Below, piece after piece: positions 1 to 10,039 of a stretch of 64,000 nt of DNA (the stretch's first letter is position 1; every line of letters begins with the position of its first letter). This DNA comes from Paramacrobiotus metropolitanus (Eukaryota > Tardigrada > Eutardigrada > Parachela > Macrobiotidae). Position numbers and translations under genes: made by a program. The DNA lies in the NCBI RefSeq assembly GCF_019649055.1, contig NW_026570221.1, positions 930,001-994,000 of the forward strand. The letters run 5' to 3'. The notes under the pieces are model-generated. The model saw nothing but the letters and a program-made list of their open reading frames with translations, was not told the origin of the DNA and searched no databases.

Positions 1-22
1 CGTTCACCGACAATGGGGACGG

Positions 23-1888
23 ATGGCCGAACTGCTTCCACCGGACCTCATCAAATCACTTAAAAGTGCAGCTGCAAGGAATGCGGACGATACACCGACC
101 AGAATCGCGCGGTGCATTGGATATATTCGGAACCCTCGTGGATCGACTCTGGTCCAAATTGCCCGTGTATACAACGTGATGTACATGGATAAGAAGGGGA
201 ACATCGATGAAATTATCAAGTATAGGATAGGCGAACGAATCGCGCTTCTGGTCGAGCAACATACTCTCCAGACGACTAACGCAGAACGCGACGTGCCAGT
301 TCGGTATACCGTGCCAAACTTCATACCGGAACAACATCGGCGTGAATTCAACCTCCGGATGTCTTACGTCAACACGGACAAGCCTCCGGCGGGCACGGAA
401 CCGACTGAAGAATACGGCGAATCCAACGAACAACCGTCGGATGATGCAGCCACTTTGCTGCATATAGCTCGTACGGCTGCACAATCGTCACAAAAACGGG
501 TCCAAGCCTTAACCCGACCTCGAGCACCGCACGAACCGACAACATATGTCGGTACGGCAGCAGCTCCAGCGGGACGAGCAAGTACTGCGAAACCAACCCG
601 GAGTGCGAAAGGACGGTTCATACCAAAGGATGTACAGTCACTCCCGCCGCCCTCGCCTATGGAAGTTTCGCCGGAACCGGAAGACTTGACCCAACAGAAG
701 GGAAAGTCGAAGTCGACCAGGACGAAGTCGACCAAGCCGGCCAAGAAGAAAGAACCGAAGTCATCCGAGCTTATCTCGTCGTCTGAAGAAGAAACCGACA
801 ACGACGATGACGACGACGAAGATTTCCAAACACCTGGGAATGGATCACCAAAGGACGATGACGATGACGACGATGGGAATGGTAAACCTCCACCTCCGTC
901 AAACTCGGCACCTCAACAGCAGGGCGAGCCGGAAATACCGGACAAACAACCTAAAGAAAAGGATAGCGGTGACAAAGCCGACGATCCTAAAGGCAACGGG
1001 GATGAGGGTGGAGTATACATCCCTCGGAAGTATGGCCAACGGATATCACTGACGCCTGACTCCGACCACCAGCCACTCCGCCTTGACTTCCATGAAGACA
1101 TGATAGAAGTCTTGCCGGACGACATACCTCCACTGGCTAATGTGAGGCTTAAGTATACCGGCATTAAATCAGCCTCAAAACCGAAGCCGAGCGTCTCGGA
1201 ATACGACGCAGGATGGATGTACACGTTCGCTGCTCTAAGGGCTCTTGCGACAAAGGGACCGAAGTTCGCCACGCCGAAGATCGCCTTTAAACTCCTCCAA
1301 CATTGGAAGGTAGACGAAACGGGCGACTGGAGACAGCTAAGTCAGAACAACGTACGCCATTACTGTGACCTGGGATACCACGCAGGGAAAATAATACGTA
1401 CATACACCAGCGGAAAGCGGATGTACTACGAGTTCCCACCGGCTAAAAGAGACCCGGCACCTTCAACATATGAAGGATGGATACACGCCATTGAAGCGTG
1501 CATGGGAATGTCTTGGCATCCGGAAGGATTAACCCGCGGAGAAATTCTCCACCAACTCATAGCACGGTTTGAGTTTGAATGGAAGACGGCGGAACCGCAA
1601 CTAGTCGACCCTAAGTATAAGGCTAAACCAGACCCGACCGCCGGACGGAAGAAATACTCCCTGGAAGACGACCTAGAGTTCGTCCTGGAAAAAGGGCTTG
1701 CCCAACAACGGTTTGCCACAAATACCGATAAAATCCAGGGTGGTCAACGGTTCATCGCCTTAAATCCGTCAACTCACCGTTATGGACATTTACCGAAGGA
1801 ACGATCGACCTCGGCACAAGCGACCGAGCTGGCTGACTCGCACCAAGCAGGTCGGCCAGAGTCGACGGAAGCACCTACTCGGGAATGA
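23..1888 (+). CDS. Retroelement-like ORF1, large protein of unknown function
   Basis: This open frame of 621 codons begins with ATG at 23 and has no recognisable enzyme domain. Residues 1-125 look globular. Residues 130-330 are low complexity, rich in Lys/Ser/Thr/Pro, with acidic runs of Asp/Glu (about 255-290) typical of disordered linkers. Residues 380-590 are globular again and read as two short helix-rich blocks of winged-helix-like character, one with YTFAALRAL and one with GLTRGEILHQL; this resemblance is weak. It is the first of two long ORFs upstream of an LTR-like end at 7570-8113, so a structural (Gag-like) or accessory role in a repetitive element is the best inference. No reverse transcriptase, protease or integrase is visible, and the upstream part lies outside the window. 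A host gene is an alternative, but the related degraded copy at 20560-25145 argues for a mobile element. Confidence 0.5.
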   Translation: MAELLPPDLIKSLKSAAARNADDTPTRIARCIGYIRNPRGSTLVQIARVYNVMYMDKKGNIDEIIKYRIGERIALLVEQHTLQTTNAERDVPVRYTVPNFIPEQHRREFNLRMSYVNTDKPPAGTEPTEEYGESNEQPSDDAATLLHIARTAAQSSQKRVQALTRPRAPHEPTTYVGTAAAPAGRASTAKPTRSAKGRFIPKDVQSLPPPSPMEVSPEPEDLTQQKGKSKSTRTKSTKPAKKKEPKSSELISSSEEETDNDDDDDEDFQTPGNGSPKDDDDDDDGNGKPPPPSNSAPQQQGEPEIPDKQPKEKDSGDKADDPKGNGDEGGVYIPRKYGQRISLTPDSDHQPLRLDFHEDMIEVLPDDIPPLANVRLKYTGIKSASKPKPSVSEYDAGWMYTFAALRALATKGPKFATPKIAFKLLQHWKVDETGDWRQLSQNNVRHYCDLGYHAGKIIRTYTSGKRMYYEFPPAKRDPAPSTYEGWIHAIEACMGMSWHPEGLTRGEILHQLIARFEFEWKTAEPQLVDPKYKAKPDPTAGRKKYSLEDDLEFVLEKGLAQQRFATNTDKIQGGQRFIALNPSTHRYGHLPKERSTSAQATELADSHQAGRPESTEAPTRE

Positions 1889-2125
1889 GGAAACGCAGAA
1901 AGCGTTAGAGGAGTGGCATAACCGACCTTCCTCCATTGACACCACACAGGCGTCACCGACCAACAGAAGTCGACCTACCTCATAGACGACCACAAAGGCG
2001 TCTTGAACCAGCTCGAGAACCGACCTGGCCCGACCGTAGTAACTATAGGGTGTAAACTTATAGGATGCAACCGAGAAACGGTTTGCTTACTTTTGTTTTG
2101 ACAGAATCGAACGGAAGCTTATACG

Positions 2126-4285
2126 GTGGACTGCCGACAGTGCAGGAATAACGCGACACGGGATAACAACAGGTTGCCATGTGCGGAATGCATCGTGTCC
2201 TTCACCAACGAACGGGTCACCGGTACCGGAGCACAGATGCGAGCTCAGGCAGCGGCACTTTACATTAATGTTGTCGCTGGAAACCTGAGTGCATACCGGT
2301 ACATAGCCCGAAACGAGACTCTGGTGGACCAGCTGCAAGCACACGAACAAGATAATTTGGCCACCATTCACCGCCAACGAAGCGACGACCCAAGATGGGA
2401 AGGAACTGTACCACCAGTCTTAACAGATAGACTGTGGGTGTATAGACAGGCGCAAGACGTACACCGCCAATTGGAGGACCAAAAGAGACTTAGGGAGGTC
2501 GACAAACGAATTGCCTCAATGAAGGTCCATCCACCGCCGACCGACTACGAACCGGAAATAAAGGTTCGGTTACCGGCACCCACACAGGGTCGCTCGGATA
2601 GCGAACAGTTGATCCATGATGTACGTGACGTCTTCGTCGGAGACCCAAACCGACCATTGACGAGCGCATCGGTCACCATGATGATGAACATGCCGGATGG
2701 AACCCAACAGCCGGTTACCCTTACACCGGCGACTCAGGAACAGTTGATGGCAATCCCACACAGGGCAACGCCAGTGGTCACACAGGCCCGTCCAACTGTT
2801 TCCCACCAAATCCCCCAACATGGAAATCGCACTCAACCGGCCGCTCATCAGCAGCAGCGCCGACCTAGCAAAAACCTAGCGGGACACGACCTTCGACACA
2901 GAATTGGTCCTGTTGATCTTCGAGACAGAATCGAAGAACAACGGGCCGTAATCCGACAAGCGGGAAAAGAGCCAACTAGGGCCCCACCAGGAAAACGGAC
3001 TGGATCCGGAGAAACGGGAATCGGACTTACGGTCGACTTAACAAATAAGTCGAAACGCAATTTCGTCCCACCTGAACAGCAGCCGGAAGCTCAACAAGCG
3101 GAACCGGCGGCCGAAGTCCAAGCAGAACCAGCAGCTCAACAAGAGCAGATGGACGTCGAAGTGGCCGACCAGATGGCACAACTACCACACGTAGAAGTGC
3201 CGGCCCGAGAAGACCCTCGTTACGACCAAGCCCGACAGCAGGGAATCGAAGTCGTCATGCCACATCCGACCGAGCGAACGAACCACATCATGAACGTCAT
3301 GAATTACGAGGAAAGGTACCGACCACAAATCTGGCGGATGGTAGAAAACCTTCGTCAGTCCCTCGTCCGATCCGGATATCAGACGCTGTTCGAGCAACAC
3401 CAGTGGCAGGCCGACTTCAACATGAACGCGCACACAGCGCCGAATGTTGAACACCCGTACACTAGATCGAATGCGTTGCCGTCGATGACCGACCCGGTCT
3501 TGCTGAATGTACCATTGTACAGCCCGGACGGAACACGTGCGAGCCAACTAGGAGCTCGGGAATACTCCCATGACGAGTTGGAGAGTGTTGCACAGTTCGT
3601 CATCACGGACGCACACCCAGCCTTTGTAATTACCGCGGCTCGGGCAGCACTGGACTTAACCCAGTATCTCCCAGAGGGGGAGATCGACATCGCCCAGGAC
3701 GGAGTCGCGGCATTCCTGCGATTCATCTTCGCGGCACGACTTGGCAATTACTTTTGCCATTACACCTTGTACGGACTGTACCAAAACGAGATGATACCAG
3801 CGGCCTTGGAAACCCTCGTAGCCCAACTTGGCACACCGATGAGAAGTGTTATCCTCGCCGTCTGGATGCGCGACTTGCTGTATACCCACGAACGGTATGC
3901 GACAAAGTATGCCTTTCGTGAGGATCACGTAGATCCCAGCGATGACGCGACTCGGTTTATCAGCTGGTACCGCGAGAAGAAGACTTTGCCCAGCGGATTC
4001 AACTCGTCACCCTACGAACCTTGGATGTCGGACGACATTGCACCCGGTGCACAACCACATGCGCTGAGGCTCCGTAAACAAGCGGCCAAGGAATCGAGAA
4101 AGGGCAAAGCAGACCGCTCCGGCCAGGAGACGGACGAGACCGACGAGACGTCTCAACGGGGTGGCCCGGTAACTTGCAGACCCAAGGATCCAAACATCCG
4201 GCCACATGACCGACCTCGCCCGGACGACGAAGAAGACGAAGACTACTTCGGCGGCGACAAACCCGTCGAAGTCCCACTCAGTTGA
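2126..4285 (+). CDS. Retroelement-like ORF2, zinc-finger N-terminus
   Basis: This frame is open for 719 codons. The first in-frame codon shown is GTG; the first ATG is at 2236. A pyrimidine-rich tract ending in ACAG at 2104 looks like a splice acceptor, so the true start is probably an upstream exon. The stretch before the first ATG encodes a Cys-X2-Cys...Cys-X2-Cys cluster (CRQC and CAEC), which supports translation from upstream. The middle (about 190-400) is Gln/Pro-rich and probably disordered. The C-terminal 300 residues look globular, with segments such as YGLYQNEM and AALETLVAQLGTP, and the tail is acidic. The same protein is found, broken, on the minus strand at 23830-25145, which shows that it is repeated. 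I recognise no catalytic domain; a Gag-like or nucleic-acid-binding role is inference. Confidence 0.5.
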   Translation: MDCRQCRNNATRDNNRLPCAECIVSFTNERVTGTGAQMRAQAAALYINVVAGNLSAYRYIARNETLVDQLQAHEQDNLATIHRQRSDDPRWEGTVPPVLTDRLWVYRQAQDVHRQLEDQKRLREVDKRIASMKVHPPPTDYEPEIKVRLPAPTQGRSDSEQLIHDVRDVFVGDPNRPLTSASVTMMMNMPDGTQQPVTLTPATQEQLMAIPHRATPVVTQARPTVSHQIPQHGNRTQPAAHQQQRRPSKNLAGHDLRHRIGPVDLRDRIEEQRAVIRQAGKEPTRAPPGKRTGSGETGIGLTVDLTNKSKRNFVPPEQQPEAQQAEPAAEVQAEPAAQQEQMDVEVADQMAQLPHVEVPAREDPRYDQARQQGIEVVMPHPTERTNHIMNVMNYEERYRPQIWRMVENLRQSLVRSGYQTLFEQHQWQADFNMNAHTAPNVEHPYTRSNALPSMTDPVLLNVPLYSPDGTRASQLGAREYSHDELESVAQFVITDAHPAFVITAARAALDLTQYLPEGEIDIAQDGVAAFLRFIFAARLGNYFCHYTLYGLYQNEMIPAALETLVAQLGTPMRSVILAVWMRDLLYTHERYATKYAFREDHVDPSDDATRFISWYREKKTLPSGFNSSPYEPWMSDDIAPGAQPHALRLRKQAAKESRKGKADRSGQETDETDETSQRGGPVTCRPKDPNIRPHDRPRPDDEEDEDYFGGDKPVEVPLS

Positions 4286-7200
4286 GATCGAGTTCCCACA
4301 TTGGAACTCGGTCCCCACTTGGAACAGCCGAGGGGACTCAACGCCGAGAAACGGCATGGTCGAGAATCGACCTGACTGAGAAACAGTCTAGCTGAGAAAC
4401 AGCACCGTCGAGAAACGACTTCGGAATGGACATTTTTCTTCAGTTCTTTTCACAGAAATCGACCAACCATGTACGCGGCGGACGTCAACGACGACCTTGC
4501 CAGAAAGCTGACTACACAAGTCAGTCGGATTCTTCGGTTTGACCCGGACACGAGTGGTTAGACCTGACAAGCCGGCTTTTTCCACCATTCCGGTACGTCT
4601 TCCGAGGAATCCCCTGGATAGAACTGAGCAACCGACCTCAGTTCCCCAGTATGGCATATCTGCTAACATAGCAGATCGTCAACCACGTTCTGCGACCATC
4701 GGAGCCAACAGAAGCCCCAACCCGCGTTACATGGAGCCGACCGATAGTTACATGGTACAGATCACGCCATTAACTACGACCGGCTAGGAAGATTACTCCG
4801 GCCAACCGACTCCGGAGCATAGACTGAGAGGATTACGCTAGCATGGTGCGAAATGCGTCACTGTGCGCGTTTCACACCATGCTTGCCAAGCACCCGTGGC
4901 CAACTTCGGAACCGGGTAGCCGAGCAGCCTTCACCAGTGTAAGACGCGGAAATCCCTCGGCCGAACGCCAACAGTGCAGGAACACTCGGATTTCTCTTTA
5001 CGTACTCAAGCCGACCACAAAGGTCGACTTTGTACTTCGCCCATAACTTGGAGACATTACGGACACAGCTGCGTCAGCCGACCACACAGGCCGGTTGTGC
5101 AAGCCGACCACACAGGTCGGCCATGGCGACCAACAAGAGTCGACCAAGAAGAATGGACGGAAGCCAGGAGTGGTTACGTGGCAACTTCACCGGATTCTCC
5201 GGTTGAACCCAGACCTACAGGAACTCAACTAGGAACCTGTACCCGGAGTCCAACCGCAGTCTCCCCCGGACGACATCGGGTAAACCAGCCGACTCACCGG
5301 TGACCATGACTACGCGCGTCTTGAACGTGCTGCCATTACCTGAAGAGGAACAGCGACGGTGATTTGGCCACCACACCAACGACTCCGCCGCGACCTGCTT
5401 CCCCATGTCTTCTATGGAACATCCTAGGCAGACCGGATTAGAACATCCGACCTGCACCCCTTCACGAACCCCGCTGGCGACGACCGCCTGTCCGCAACAC
5501 CAACGGTCAGTCGGCCTTCGTCAGCGGCAGAGGAACCTTCCCCGATGGCGATGACCACTTGCCCGCAACAGCACCGGCCAATTGGCCAGCGTTATCGGCA
5601 AAGACAAATTTCCCCGCGGACGTGAGTGGCCTACCCCCAACAGAAGCGGCTAGGCGTCTCAGGTTCGCGGCACCAAATGATGGAAGAATCGGATCTGACG
5701 ACCTCAGGGACCTGCATGTGCATGAAGTTTAAACCAAAGAGCTCGACTTCGCAACCGGGGCCACAAAGACCCTTAGTGTTGTAGGTCAGCACAATTGCAT
5801 GATGAAGCCACTCGGCCAACAGATGCCGGAAGAAATTGGGACCGCGCGGGACTCGGCCGCCCAGAGGCATGACCAGCTAACAGTAGCTCGGATCCGACCC
5901 AGAGTTCTTGTTAGGAATTACAGGAGGAACGGAGTTGTGCTGCCGAACATCCTTCTGCCAGTCCAATACTGACCGAAGGATGTCCGAACAACGGGGACCC
6001 GGTCAACTGTAGCCGGACGCACAGAACTCCTAATAGAAGGTCGACTTGATGAACGCCGACTAGCCCCACATTGGGCGTAACGGTACAAGTCTTCCCAACC
6101 GACCTCAAACGAAAGATCGGAAGTGACCTAACAGAGGTCGGAAGCATACGATAACAAGTCGGAAAGAGTGATTAGAAGCTGTAAACCGACCTCCCAGCGG
6201 TTGTTGGCGGGTGAACACAGAGTTCATCCGATCTTGAGGAAGTCGGACATAGCCGACCTTGGATGACAAATAACCGACCCCGAATGGAAGTCGGTAGTGA
6301 CCGGACAGAAGTCGGAAGGAGGCGACAATGAGCCAGCAAATGCGTTTGGAAGTCGGGAACCGACCTTCCAACGGATGAATTCACCTTTTGGACGGACGAA
6401 CACACAGTTCATCCGACCTACCGACCTTTCGAAGCCAACCATAACCGACTATAAGTCGGAAGTCGGAACTCCAGTCAACATGACGGAAGAAGAGCGACAG
6501 CTGTCTGCGGTGGACGAATTCGACTTGAAGGAACTTGTTTAGCCCCACATGGGCAAGTTATTACAGGTTAACCCTAGTCGACCACCGACGGATAGGATGA
6601 CCGACCTTGACTACAGGTCGGATGGGATAGCCGACCTCGACAGAAGGTCGGACAACAACGGAACATATTGGACGGAAGTCGACTTGACACTTCCGCCGAA
6701 GAAACCTATGATTTCCGATCGGACCTTCGAGCCAGTTCGACTCGGATCACTCCAAACCAGGCTCGTGGTAGCAGACTGAACGGTTGTAACCGACCACTTT
6801 TGAACGGAACTGCTGTGCATGACGACCACACAGGCCGCATGATTTACATACAGCTTTTTCCGACCTGAACTTTAGGAATTCGGAACATAGCCGAATTTCC
6901 CCAGCCGCCGGTCGACTTACCGGTAGGCCAACCTTGGTCAAACCGACCTCGGTCCTATTCCCCATTCAGAGAGGATGCTTCGGCATTTGCAACCGCAACA
7001 GTGCCTCTCTATCCCTGACGGACGGATACGAGTCGGAAGTAAGTGTTTAACCGTGCTTACCCGACCTCGGCGAATGCAACCGGTTACGATGGGTAACTCG
7101 GGAACCGACGCCCCGGACCCAGTCTTACCGGATGAAGGTGGACAGGAGACCCCGTGGAGACTCAACTGCCCCGTGGACGTCATCCTAGTCGGAATAGGAC

Positions 7201-7569
7201 CCCCGGACAGATTTTTGCATTTTTTTCTAGCATTTCTCCTAACAAACGGAATTGTATTTTTCTAGTTAGATCTCTTTAACAGATCTGTTTTGTAACCCCT
7301 TTTGCTCACTGGAATTGTGATTAAACTTTATTTCATACTTTCTTTCGCGCTGTATAAACTTTCATTACATTTCTTTTCACAATGTTCTCCGATGCCAACA
7401 GAAGCAAGAAGCCAGCCAACAGAAGCATCACCGGTCCAACGAAACGCCCGAGCGGCTTCCGGATTTTTCGGCCGTGAGTGGCTTCCACTCATGGGTTCGG
7501 AAGTGAAGAAGGGACGGTCGACCAGACACCGGACTCCCACTGCCAGAGGACGCGTACCAGCGACCCCAC
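4286..7569 (+). repeat. Non-coding tract of the retroelement, dense in CCGACC/GGTCGG words
   Basis: After ORF2 there is no ORF longer than about 110 codons for 3.3 kb. The tract is saturated with short inverted words such as CCGACC...AGGTCGG and GACCACACAGGTCGG at intervals of some 20-60 nt. A pyrimidine tract ending in CACAG at 4452 resembles a splice acceptor, and the same acceptor context recurs in the minus copy near 23650-23680. The related copy at 21076-23600 has the same character on the other strand, so the word pattern belongs to the element and not to local composition. Confidence 0.5.
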
Positions 7570-8113
7570 ATTGGGTCCGACTGGAGAGTTGTGCGGTACT
7601 GGTGCGGTACCGAGTCGGAGCATCCTTCGCAGGAGCTCGGATTCCCGCCCAGAGGCATGTCAGAGGCGTACGACTGCGCCTGGTGCGTACGGTCCACACA
7701 GGACGTACTTGCACCCATCGCTGCCGCTATCGCCTCTCTCGCTGTACGTACGTGTGCTGCTGCACTGCACTCGTATCCGCTGAAGCGGATATACGCAGCG
7801 CACACACTGAGCATACTTGCTCTCTCGTCCCTCTTTCGCAGTATGACTCAGCGTTCATACGCTCGCGTTGGATCGAGTCCAGTCTGCGCATCAACACACA
7901 GCTGATGGCACACAGCACGTGCTTGCCGCAGTTGCTTCTTTCACGCCTTGACGGACGCTCAAGAGCCTTTTTCAGCATTCACTTGCTTAGCCATCAGTGC
8001 TTTGTTCTTGCTTTCCTGCTATTACGCAGCATTGCTCCCCTTTATTGGTCAATAAAGCATCACTCGTTATCTCCTCGTGCTTGTCTGTTACAGTACGTAG
8101 TAAACACTACATA
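7570..8113 (+). repeat. LTR-like terminal region of the retroelement
   Basis: This segment matches 20560-21060 in inverted orientation over most of its length. Shared blocks include the GCCCAGAGGCAT region, the run from TGCTCTCTCGTCCCT through the segment with CGCTCGCGTTGGATCGAGTC, and the end with CAATAAAGCA. The AATAAA near 8050 sits close to the 3' border, as expected for an LTR or a shared 3' end. The upstream border could not be fixed. A long frame crossing it (7302-8114) has no protein-like features and is not called a gene. Confidence 0.5.
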
Positions 8114-8448
8114 ACTGCAGAACATTAAACAAAAAATAAGAACTGGCGATATTTTAAAAATTAAATGAAGCACACTTAAAAAAAATCTAGAGTAGGTAAA
8201 AATAGCTTCTCGAAACAAAAAGGGTAAAAATGCAAATATACCAAATTAACTCAAAAATTAATGCCTTTAATGGGATAGTGAAAATTGGAAAATAATAATG
8301 GCAATGGGCTAATATTAAATTAATCGAAATGGCTGTGCGCCCCATCAATCGGGGCGCGGAGTAAACTGGCTATGCGCCCGTGATAAAATAATTAATGTGG
8401 ATTTTATTTCTCAATATTTACAAAGCGAGCTTCGCTCAACAATTATAT
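8114..8448. other. AT-rich spacer, no gene seen
   Basis: This stretch is A-rich and has no ORF of note. It contains a short GC-richer phrase near 8330-8390 (GGCGCGGAGTAAACTGGC and a similar phrase) that probably belongs to the 3' untranslated end of the minus-strand retrotransposon remnant that follows. Confidence 0.4.
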
Positions 8449-9350
8449 TCAAATGAAGAATTTGTCCCAATTTACATGAGAAGGGACTGTGCACAATACA
8501 CTCATAGCATTACCACGCATAATCTCCAAACTTAAACGTTGAAACAAAAAACAAGTCGAGCGACTCTCGCCCGTTCTCAAATACAGTTTCTTTCCAATCT
8601 CCTTTAAGGTAACAATGCCAGTCTCACACCAAGTGCCAAAAGTCTCGCATGCAAAGGCGACAAAGTGACATCGATCAGTGAGGGACTTGTATTTCCCAAT
8701 CTTCTCCTTGGAAGCCAGCTCAGCGGCCGCACCGGCACACTTTGAGGTCGCGTCGACATACGAATCCGCCATCGTATCTCTACAGGTCACGTCCCATACT
8801 AAAGGCTGCCCGCGGTACCACTTCCAGCGCGTGGCTCCATCCGGACGCTTTCCATTTTCGCGCAAAAAGCCAATAGGCTCTGGATACGATTCAATCCCGG
8901 CATTACATAACGCTCGCAAGATAATATCGTTAATACCGTTATGTCGTTCCCTTCTACCAATGCACTTCTTACAGGCCAGCCCATGGTATCCGTTCTCTGC
9001 TACATCTTTTCCACATCTGGCACACGAGTGACACTCGACAATTTTAGCGCCAAGCCACAGGCCAACGGAAATTCGAAAAGTCTGATCGTCCAAAAAATTG
9101 CCGAACACTTTTGCGGGAAGAGCGTTAAGCCATGCCCCGGCATACTTCGTGCTGATAGCTCTCAACCGTGCTTCGTCTTGCTTACTGCCTCCGGCTTTGC
9201 TCCATATCTCAGTGACGTCCCTTTGTATAACAGCATTATCCCATACACACTGGTGAACGCGTGCCAAATCCAGGGGTAACTCTTCACAGGCGGACTCTCG
9301 CTTCCAGCATTCACATGCAGCATTGACTAACTTCTCCGTATCGCCATTGT
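8449..9350 (-). pseudogene. C-terminal remnant of a non-LTR retrotransposon polyprotein
   Basis: The frame encodes about 300 residues with a Cys/His cluster (CHSCARCGK...HGLACKKC) followed by a GRRERHN segment, a KRPDG motif and LVWDVTC. This order is typical of the region after the reverse transcriptase domain in some non-LTR retrotransposons; the PD...WDVT pattern recalls a PD-(D/E)XK nuclease core, which is inference. The frame stays open upstream of the first ATG (9267) to about 9350, and no reverse transcriptase core is present, so the copy is 5'-truncated. It is not expected to be functional by itself. The short flanking AT-rich DNA gave no clear target duplication. Confidence 0.75.
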
Positions 9351-10039
9351 AGATCCGTTAATTAATTATTATTTGTTACCACGGAATTACATTGCTCTGC
9401 GCCATGAATTTTTTGTTTTTCGTCTATAGCACCGATAATCTTGCAGGATTTTTTTGTGTTTCACTATTAACGTAACTTCTGCAGCCGAAAGTTTCATTGT
9501 TTTCACCGCTGGAATTGTCATTCATGGTAAAGCATTCCCGATAGTTCGCACCGGTAAACCGGCTTTCAGCAGTTCCTGTACGCCATGGCGTTATCCTTGC
9601 ACTTTCAAATGCATTTTCGGACCTGAATCCATTGCGTAATCGCCATGATAAAGTGGTTATTAGATAATAGTACGCGAAAAATGAATACAGATGTGATCGA
9701 ATTTGTGGCACCCACTTAAGGGCACTCCCTGTAATAAGGGTTTTGGTTTTTTGCCTATTTGTACTTTTATCCAAACCTTTGTTTTTCAAAAGACCATCCA
9801 TTTGAAGAGCGTTTTTTTCTTTCTTGGAAAACGCAGTTACTGTAACTTCTCTGGGAATGCATCAAAACCACTAGATCGCCTTAAGGAACTGTTTTCGTTG
9901 TAATAGGAACCTTTCTTATTTTCATTTGCTACATGATTGTAATCACTTCAATGAGCAATGTGGCTGATTAAAGGAAAACGCTTACGCCTGGGCGCAGGAG
10001 GAGGCGACGTGGCCTCGTTCACCCCGAACAGCGCGGCCG
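9351..10039. other. Intergenic, no convincing gene
   Basis: A 125-codon minus frame (9424-9801) has no recognisable domain and an unremarkable composition, so I do not call it. Near the downstream border a GCGCAG at about 9996 could be a splice acceptor leading into the following F-box exon, because the frame remains open there. Confidence 0.3.

Noticed and set aside
1-22. FTDNG-like phrase at the very start, as in retroviral integrases
   Set aside because: Only a few codons are in the window and the following frame does not continue as an integrase.
7302-8114. 270-codon ORF
   Set aside because: It crosses the LTR-like end, has no protein-like features and is not conserved in the second copy.
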